Source of the DNA: Verrucomicrobia bacterium ADurb.Bin018
GTDB taxonomy: Bacteria > Verrucomicrobiota > Kiritimatiellia > CAIQIC01 > Lenti-01
Assembly (NCBI GenBank): GCA_002071335.1
Contig: MWEZ01000004.1
Span: 1-41,381 of the forward strand
DNA length: 41,381 nucleotides
Direction: 5' to 3'
Every line of letters starts with the position of its first letter. The first letter of the stretch is position 1. Shown in pieces: positions 25,301 through 34,300 of this stretch. The position numbers and the translations under genes were made by a program. The notes below the pieces were generated by a model. That model was not told where the DNA came from, did no database searches, and saw only the letters and a program-made list of their open reading frames with translations.

Positions 25301-28300
25301 GCGGCAGTTCCTTCTCGTCGTCTTCATCCGGATACTTGCGCTCGTCATCATCCTTGCCGTCCTTCGAGCTGTATTCCGTCACAGTGGCGCGGTTGGTCAC
25401 CGGGCTCGGAGCATCAGGGATCAATGTCGCGCGGAACACGAATTCCAGTGCTTCGCCGACCTCAATCGAGTTGGTCGGTTGGCCTGATGCCGGGTCGCTC
25501 GCGATTGTCACCGTCGCGTCGCCCGGGTTGCCCGCGAAGCTGAAGGTGAATCCATCCGGAATGGTCACATTCGTAATCGTGTCGGTATCCCACCAGTTGG
25601 TGGTCAGCACGTCCTGAATTTCCACGTCGAATGCCGTCGCCAAACCGCTGTTGGTGACCACCAGCTTGATTTCGACCACATCCAGCCCGATCAGCGCCAT
25701 GGTCTTCTCGATGGCCAGCACCGGTTCAATCACGACCACCGGCACATCCGGGGTCTCGTCTTCCGGATCCTTGCCGTCATACGACACATTGGCCCGGTTG
25801 TTCAGCACCGTCTGCGCTCCGGCCACCTTGCCGGTGTTGGAACCCACATTCAGCGTCAACAGGGTCAAGGTAATCGTGAAGGAGTTGTCGCTCGGATCGT
25901 TATTATCCGTCACCACCGTGTTGCCCTCGAAGACGATCGTGATGTCGTCTCCGGAGCCGCCGAGCGTCGTCACAGTCGGCGAGCCGGCCGGCAAGGTGCC
26001 GCCGAAACCGTTGGTATCCACCGCGACGCTGCCCGCCACATACTCCATGCCCACCGGCACCAGGTCCACTACCGTCAGGTTCGTGATCGTGGCCTCCGGC
26101 AGGGTCACCGTCAGGCGGTAGGTCGCGGTCTCGCCGATCTGCACATCGCTGCCCGTCGAATCCGCCGGGCCGTTCTCCGAGGTGCCGGTCAGCACCTTGG
26201 CAATGCTCATCTTGGGCGTGTCGAAGTCGTCCTCATCGTCTTCGGTATATTCGCGCTCCTCCGGGGTCGGCGGCGTGCCATCAATCGTATCGGCGCGCAA
26301 ACTGACCGTGTTGGTGTAGCCGCTGTTCGGCTCGACCGCCTGCGACGCGTGCACCGTGAAGACGAACTCAAGGCTCTCGCCCACTTCCAGTGAATTGGTC
26401 GGCTGGCTGCTGGCCGGATCCGATGAGTAGGTCACCGTCAGCGTGCCTGCACCCGGCGTGGTGGCAAAGACAAACCCGGCCGGCATGCTGACATTCGTCA
26501 CGCTCGCCAGATTGAAGATATCCTCGCTCAGTACGTCGCTGATCACGAGGTCATAGGCGGTGGCGGTGCCGCTGTTGGTGGCCACCAGCGTGATGGTGAT
26601 TTCATCGCCCGCATCCACGCCGTTGGTCGGGGAGACCGTCTTGAAGATCGCAATGTCCGGCTCCACGGCCGTCACCGGCGGGCCGTCAATTTCCGCCGGC
26701 GGATTCGGGTTGCCGGTAAAGGTGACGGTGGCCTTGTTGGTCAACACGGTCTGCGGAGGCAAGCCCGAGTTGGCGGGCAGGTCCATCATCACCGCCTGCA
26801 TCGTCACGCGCAGGACATTGGCCGTGTGGCTATGGTTGGTGGATGCCGTGATCACGCTGTTCCCTTGCCAGGTCATCACCACATTTTCGCCGCTGGCACC
26901 CAAAACGCCGACATTCGGCGTGACCGTAAAGGCGCCCATGGCTCCACTCACCTCGGAGGCATCCACCGTCGCCGAGCCCACCACATACGCCATGCCCGCC
27001 GGCATCACGTCGGTGATGGTCAGGTCGGGAATGACGCCTTCCGGCAGATTCACCTTGATCTCATACGTCGCCACTTCACCGATTTGCAGGTTATTCCCCG
27101 TGGAATCCACCGGCCCTGTTTCGCTGGTGGCAATGAGCGCCTTGGTGGGATGGAAATCATCGGACGTGAACTGATCTTCATCCTCGTCGTTGGTGTCCCG
27201 CTGTTCGTTCTTCGGGCCGTTATCCTTGATCGAGTCGCCTTTCACCGTGGCGGTGTTGGTCACCACGGAGTTCGGCGGCAAACCGGCGCCCGTGTGCACG
27301 TCAAAGGTAAAGGTCAAGGTTTCGCCGGCTTCAATCGTGTTCGTACCCGTCGGCGCAAACTCGTAGGACTTGAAGCGCAGGATATCGCCATCCACCTCGT
27401 GCACGAAGCCCGTCGGCACGATGACATTGGCCAGCGTCGAAATATCGAAATACGGCAGCGCCAGCTCGTCTTCAATCACCACATCATAGGCCGTGCCCGT
27501 GCCGCTATTGGTCACCACCAGCGTCACGGAAATGATGTCGCCCGCGTCCACGTGGTTCGTGGGACTCAGGCTCTTGGTGATCTCAAGTTTTGGTTCGATC
27601 ACGGTAGTTGTCACCACGGCGGAGGTCACGGTATTCCCCGGGTTACCCTGATAGGTCAGCGTGGCATGGTTGGTGTGCACCGTCGGGTTCGGGCCCAACC
27701 CGTTGTTCACCGCGTTGCTACGCACCAGATAGTCCGCCAGAATGTAGAACGTGTTGTTCGTTGTATTGTTGTCGCCCGTTACGACCACGTTGGTGAACCC
27801 GAAGGTGATGGCCTGCCCCAGTGGCGCCAGATCGCCCAACGCCCCGGATGGGTTCTCCGTGAAGTTGCCAGTGTTGCCCACAAACGCGGCATTCGGGCCC
27901 CACGCACCAGTGTCCAGTCTTGCCGACCCATAGATGTAGGCCAACCCGTTATTGGACACATGGTCCACCACGCTTAAGTTCGTGATGGTGGATTCCGGCA
28001 TGGTGACGCCGATGCGGTAAGTCACCACTTCGCCGATCTGCACATTGGAACCGGTCGAATCCGGCGGATTGTTCGTCTCGCTCGTCGCTTCCAGAATCTT
28101 GCTGACGCTCATGCCCGGTATGCCGTGCGGCACCATGTTCGTCGCGCCATCCTGGCGGTCCTTGATGCCGGTGGGCACATCGTTCGAGATCGTCGAACTC
28201 TGCGGAATCGTCACCGTGTTCTGATAAACCTGGTTCGGACGAACCGTCTGCGCCAGGTTGATGCTGAACTGAGCGCTAACGCCCGTTCCCGGTGCCAATC

Positions 28301-31300
28301 CCACGCCCTCGTTCGCGGACAGCTCATAGAGGCCGTAGGTGCCGTGATTCTGCCAATTCAGCGTCCAGCCCGGCGGTGTGGAGAGAGATGTGAACGACGT
28401 CACGTCATACACCGAATTGGTCAAGTAGTCCCGCACCACCACCTTGTAGGCATTGGCAAGAGCGTTCACATGGTTCGAGGCCACAATTGTGAAGGTAATC
28501 GGGTCGCCCGCATCGCCCTCTAACGGTGTACGGCTCTTACTCACGCGGATGTCATGCTCCACAATCCGATGCACCGGCCCCGTCGCGCCCAGCGTGGTCG
28601 TGCCGTCCGTCACGCTCACCACATTGCTGCCCATGCGCGGATTCGGCCTCAGCCCCGCGTTATAGGGCATATCCAGCGCCACGAATTCCATCCGCAGCAG
28701 GAAGTAGTCGTTGGTCGCGTTGCCATCCGCCGCGTTGGTGATGGCCGGGAACGTGAAGGTGATCGCCCGCCCGGAGCCGTTCGTATCCACCGACGAGGCC
28801 GGCGATGGATCCGGATCCGTCACCACCACATTGGCTTCCACAAATTGCGGTCCGCCCGCCGGGATTTCAAACTCATATCCCTTGCCCGGATACGCCAGCG
28901 CGGCGTCCGGGTTGGTGCCCACGAAGTCAATGCCTACCGGCACCGTATCCGTCAGCACGAGGTTCGTCACCACACCCTGCGGCATGTCCACGCGGATTTG
29001 GTAAATAAACCGCTCGCCGATCGTCCAGTCATTGCTGGTTGCATAATCATGGGTGTTCTGCTGGCTTGACGAGACGAACGTCTTGTTGATTCCGCGCAAA
29101 TCCTCAAAGTTCAATACTTCCGGATCGTCCGTGTAGTAGTCGTTCAACCCGCCGGGGCCGTCCGAGCCGTCACGTTCGTTGCCGTTCTTGGAGCCGGAAT
29201 CCAACGATTCATACGTCGCCACCGAAATGTTGGTTGCGGTTGAACCGATGATCTGGTCCTGCACCAGTACCGTAAAGACGATCGCGATCGGCGGGGCATT
29301 CGTCTTGAACTCCGCCAGGGCCGGCAAGTCCGTGCTATCCACCGTAATGCTCTGCCCCAACACCTGGCCGCTCGCGGGCGTCACCCACGTATTGAACTGA
29401 AGGCCCGCCGGCAACACGTCCGTGAACACCACGCTATAGGCGCTGGTGCGGCTCAAGTCCGTGTGCTCAATGATATTGGTAAACGTGATGATGTCACCGG
29501 CTTGAATGTTGCTGGTCTTGTCCGCCACCTTGGTAATCTTCAGGTTGGGCTCCAGCACTTCCACCTCGGTCGAGGCTTCCGGCGCCGAGTTGGTCACGCC
29601 ATCCACCTCAAAGTGGGTCGTGGCCACGTTGGTGATCACCACCCCGTCCTGCACGAACATCATGTTCGACACCACCACGGGGATATCGAGCGTGATGCTT
29701 GACGGCACGCTGAACGCCGTTGGCGCCAGCGTGAACACGCCGGTGCCGGCACCCCAGCTCCCGCCCGTGATGCCGCCTGAAGTCGCCGCCACCGTCGGCG
29801 TGCCGAAGTGCAGCCCCAGCGGCAGCGAATCGGAAATGGTGACATTGGTGAACGTACCGCCAAAGTAGAACGCCTCGATGCGGTAGATCAGATCTTCGCC
29901 CACGCGCGCGTCGCGCTCGGTGCCCGCCGCCGACGCCGGCTCTTCATCGTAGCGCACGGTCTTGGTCAGCTCCAGGCCCGCGGCCGCAAAGCTGTCCTGA
30001 TCAAACGAGTAATACTGCCCGTTCACCGGCCCCAGCGTGCTCCCCTGCATGGTATTGGCCAGCGGGTTGCCGCCCAGCGTATTAGTGAAGGTGCAACTCG
30101 GGGTGATGGCGCTATTGCCGCAATCGCCCACCACTTCGGCCAGCGCGGTCAGGGCGCCGCCGTTCGTCGTGGCTTGCGCGGTAAAGTTGATTTCGATGAT
30201 GTCGTTGATCGGATTCAGGATCACGCCGGGGAAGTTGAACAGGAGGTTCGTGTCCCCCACCTGGTCCATCGTCATGGCGTTCGCCCCGGACGAGACGATG
30301 TTACTCGACACATACGTGACATTCGTCCACCCCTCACCCAGCAACACCCGCACGTAAATGCCATCGGCATTCACGGTTTCGGAATCGTTGATGACGGTGA
30401 CCTTGAAGTTGACCACTTCGCCGTTGGTCACAATCAGGCTGTTGGGCTGCAAATCAATGTCCAGGTCCGGAATGTCCGGATAGGTGCTGGTACTCCCCGT
30501 GACCTCGCCGGGGTTATGGCACAGGTCGGTATACGTCACAAGGTTGCTGGTGCCCAGAAGGCTCGGCACCCCCTGTTCCGGATCCTCGAAATCGAGGTCG
30601 GTCGGGTCGGCGAGGCAGTCGAGGTTTTCGCCCGTGCTGCGCAGCGTCCATGTCACCACAAATCCGCTGTTTTTGCCCAAGTCGAGGTTGTCAATGCCAT
30701 CCCCGGCATCGTCCTTGGCGTCCGTCGCGCCGCTGCTGGCCTTGGTACTGAAATCAATGTGCGCGACCGAGCCATGGGGAGTACCGCTATAACTCACAAT
30801 GAGCTCGGCACTGCTGGCGTTGAACTCACCCGTCACCGAAGCGCCCGTGAAGACGTAACCCGCCGGCGCCCACTCCGTGTAATTGAAGAGGAAGGCCGTC
30901 GAAGCGCCGCTATTCGTCACCAGCACCGTCTTGGTGCCGCCGCAGGTGTCCAGCACCAATTCGCCATCCACCCCCGGCGGTTGCAGCCGCGGGGAGGTGA
31001 CGATGGACGCGTTGGCCGTGATCTGGATGCAGGCATCCGCCGCCGAGCAACCATAATCCAGCGTGGCTTGATTGATGACGGAAGCTTCGCAAGCCACCAC
31101 CTTTGCCGTCACCAGTATCGTGATGGGGCCTTCGTTCAAGGCAAACGGCGGCAGGCCATCGCCGATTTGGGCCAACAGGTTGGTGGCGCTCCACTCCAGG
31201 GTTTGGCCGCCGGGCCCCGCACCCGTCACGCTGTCCGGTAGGACCGAAGCGCCCACATAATCCATTGCGGACGGCAACACATCGGTCAGCTTGAGGTACG

Positions 31301-34300
31301 GCACCGGCGCAGCCGAGTTGGGATCGTGGCTGATCGTGATGGTGTACACCACTTCCTCATCCGCATCGGCCACGGGCATGGAAGCGGTTTTGGTCATCAC
31401 CAAAAGCGGCTCCTTGGGGGCCAGCACCGACACGATTTCGCGGTTGGTCAAAATATTGTCGCACAAATCCGTATAAACGCCTTCGGCGATGAACCGGTTG
31501 TCACCGCTTACTGCTTCGCAGCCCAAGGCCACGTTGTAATGGATGGCCACTTCATTGGTGGGCGGCATGGCCGCCAGCAGCGGGATCAAGGACGAATCCC
31601 AAACCAGCGGGTCGCCGGGCAATCCGCTGCCGCTGGGATCGCTAATCGGGGCCAGCGCGCCGCCATTGATGCTCACCTGCGAGCTGCCACCCACATAGCT
31701 GATGCCCGCCGGCAGGGTTTGGCGGGTAATCACGTCATAATCCACGGTCAAACCGCTGTTGCGCACGCTGTACACCACCAGGCTGGTGCCGCATAGCTCG
31801 TTCGTCACCGGGAACGTTGCCCGGGTCACCAGCGAACCGGAGATGCTTTCATAGCCGGCAGTGTCCCATGGCGTCACTTGGCATTCACCACCATAGCAGC
31901 CATACGACGCGCGCAGATTAAGCTCCGTCAACGGGGCGCAGTAATCCACGTTGTTGGTCACCCAGAACTCAAAGACTTGCCGGGGCGGCAAATCGTCAAT
32001 GCTGCCGTCGCCGTCCATGTCTTGCAGCGGCCCGAAGGCCTGGTTGATCGTGTGGAAGTCCCAGACCACATTGGTCGCCGTCACGGTTGAAGGCGAAATC
32101 TGCGCGCCGGCAAACGAGACGTTGGGCGGCAGGGCGATTTCCACGCGCAAGTTGTTGGCCTCTATCGCACAGGTGTTCATCACGAGGATTTTGTTGACGA
32201 TCTGCGTGTCAACCAGGAATTGCATTTCAGGTTGCAAGTTGACGAACAGCACCGGCGTGCCGAACAGCGGCGGCCCGTTGATGCCGGACTCGGCCACCCG
32301 CGCCGGTGGATCTTGGCCGAGACTGCAATTGTCGTTATAGCGCACTTCCGCCCGGTGCTGGGCACTGGTGTCGTTCGTGCAGCCCATGTGAATCTTGTAG
32401 GTAATGGACATGTTGGCATAGTTGTTGGTGCCCACATCGCCCAAGTGCCATGTCCATTGGTAGCCGGAAGGACTGATCGTCGGATCGCTGGCGGTAATCG
32501 GATTGCCCGCCGGATCCACAATGTTGTGGAACACGGTAGAACCCGGTTCATAATGGAAAGCGGAGTAGTTGTTGCCGTCATAATCCAGGTTCAGCGTGAC
32601 CACCACATCCCGGACCGGATAGAGCGTGTCGCCATCCAAGGGTAGAATCGCCAGATCAATCTCTCCATCCGTCGTGGCGCAAGCGCCCGCAATCATGACC
32701 GGCTTGAGGGTAATGGCCATGCGCCCGGCGCCATTCAGCCAACTGACAATGTCTTCCTCGGTTCCGCATTGCGGCGTGGAAAGATACGAGTAATCATACT
32801 GCCGGCCGGCGGAGGCTGACGCCACCTGATAAATGACGCGGAGGTTGCTGGTCACCGAGGCCATGTCGGGATAGGGCGAGCCGTTCAAACCGCTCAGGTC
32901 AATTGTCATCCCGGAGGCGTTGGTCGAGATCGCCACATAACTAGTGACATCCGTCGAATCAATCCATACCCGGACCGCATTGGTGTCTGTCCAGCCGTTC
33001 TCCGCCAAATCGGCAAAGAAAGTCACTCCCGTCCAGTCCGTCAGGGAACCGGTGAACGAGCTGAAAACGTGGGTGATGATGACATCTTCACAAACTTCCG
33101 CCTCGGTCGTGGAGATGAACTTGGCACTGCTAAAGCTGCACGCGTTTGTTTCGCAACCGATGCCGGCACGCACTTGGACGGGGTACCGCTCTCCCGAACC
33201 GTTCACGGTCCGTTCACAGCCCTTGCAATCGGTGTAGGTCGTCGCGTAAATCGTGTTGTATACGATCGCCCGCGGCCCGCCGCAATGCTCCAAGATCCCC
33301 ATGTCGAAGTTGGCCGACCAGGTGCCCGAACCGCTCAATCCGCTCACGGTCCAGACCACGCTGGTACTGGTCAACGTGCCTCCGCCCGTGATGTTTTGCG
33401 GCGCGGTCAGGTTGGTGTGCGCCGGGAATACGTCCGTCACCGTAATGGTTTCGCTTCCCGTGAAATTGGTGTACGACAGGCGAACCGTCACCGGAATGCT
33501 GCCGTCGTCGCCGGAAACACTCGTTGGCATGATCTTGGTGACCGATGCCGAGGGTGGGTTGATCACCCGCGCCAAACTCACACCGATCGGGCCCGTGAAC
33601 GGCGTACCGCAGGCATCTTCATAATAAGGACGGAAATAAAGGAAAAACTCGTTGGTGGAAATCGGGCAGCCGCCCGCGTTGACCCGGAACGTCACCGATG
33701 TCGCCGTGCCGGCAGGCAGCGGGTCAAAGTGGAGAACGTTGCTAATCACGTTGTCGCCTGTCAAAGACCAGCCCGGCGGCATGACCGGCGTGCCCGTCAT
33801 GTTGTACGCCGTGCCCACCTCGGCGCCGGAGGCATTCGTGATATACAGCGTCACCTCGGTGCCCGCGCAATAGTCCACCAAAATGGGCGAGGGATCCATT
33901 GCGTAGGAAATGCTCGGGAAGCGGTCGAGAAAACGAATGCCCGCCGTGGCCGTCTCGTTCTCCAACGAGGTGTCTTCGCAAATCTCATTGGCCAACACTT
34001 GCAGGTTCTGGCAACCCCACTTGGCATCGGCCTGGTTGAACAGCCCCTTGCATGCCACCACTTGCGCCGTCACCACAATGTCCACATAAGCGCCCGGCGC
34101 CAAGCTAGCCAGTGCCGGGATCACCGTGGAGTCCCACACCGCATTGGAGACAGTTGCATTGGCTGGTGTGGGGTCAAAGCCGGTGAAAGCGAGCCCGTGG
34201 CCCAACCGGTCAGACGCAACAACATTTTGTGCCGTGCCAAAGCCTTCGTTGGCAATTCGCACCGTCCACACCACTTCATCCCCCTCCCCCGCCTCCTGCA

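Noticed and set aside
22590-25310. CRISPR-like array
   Set aside because: The periodic repeats are 390 bp long, in frame, and coding, with no short repeat-spacer structure.
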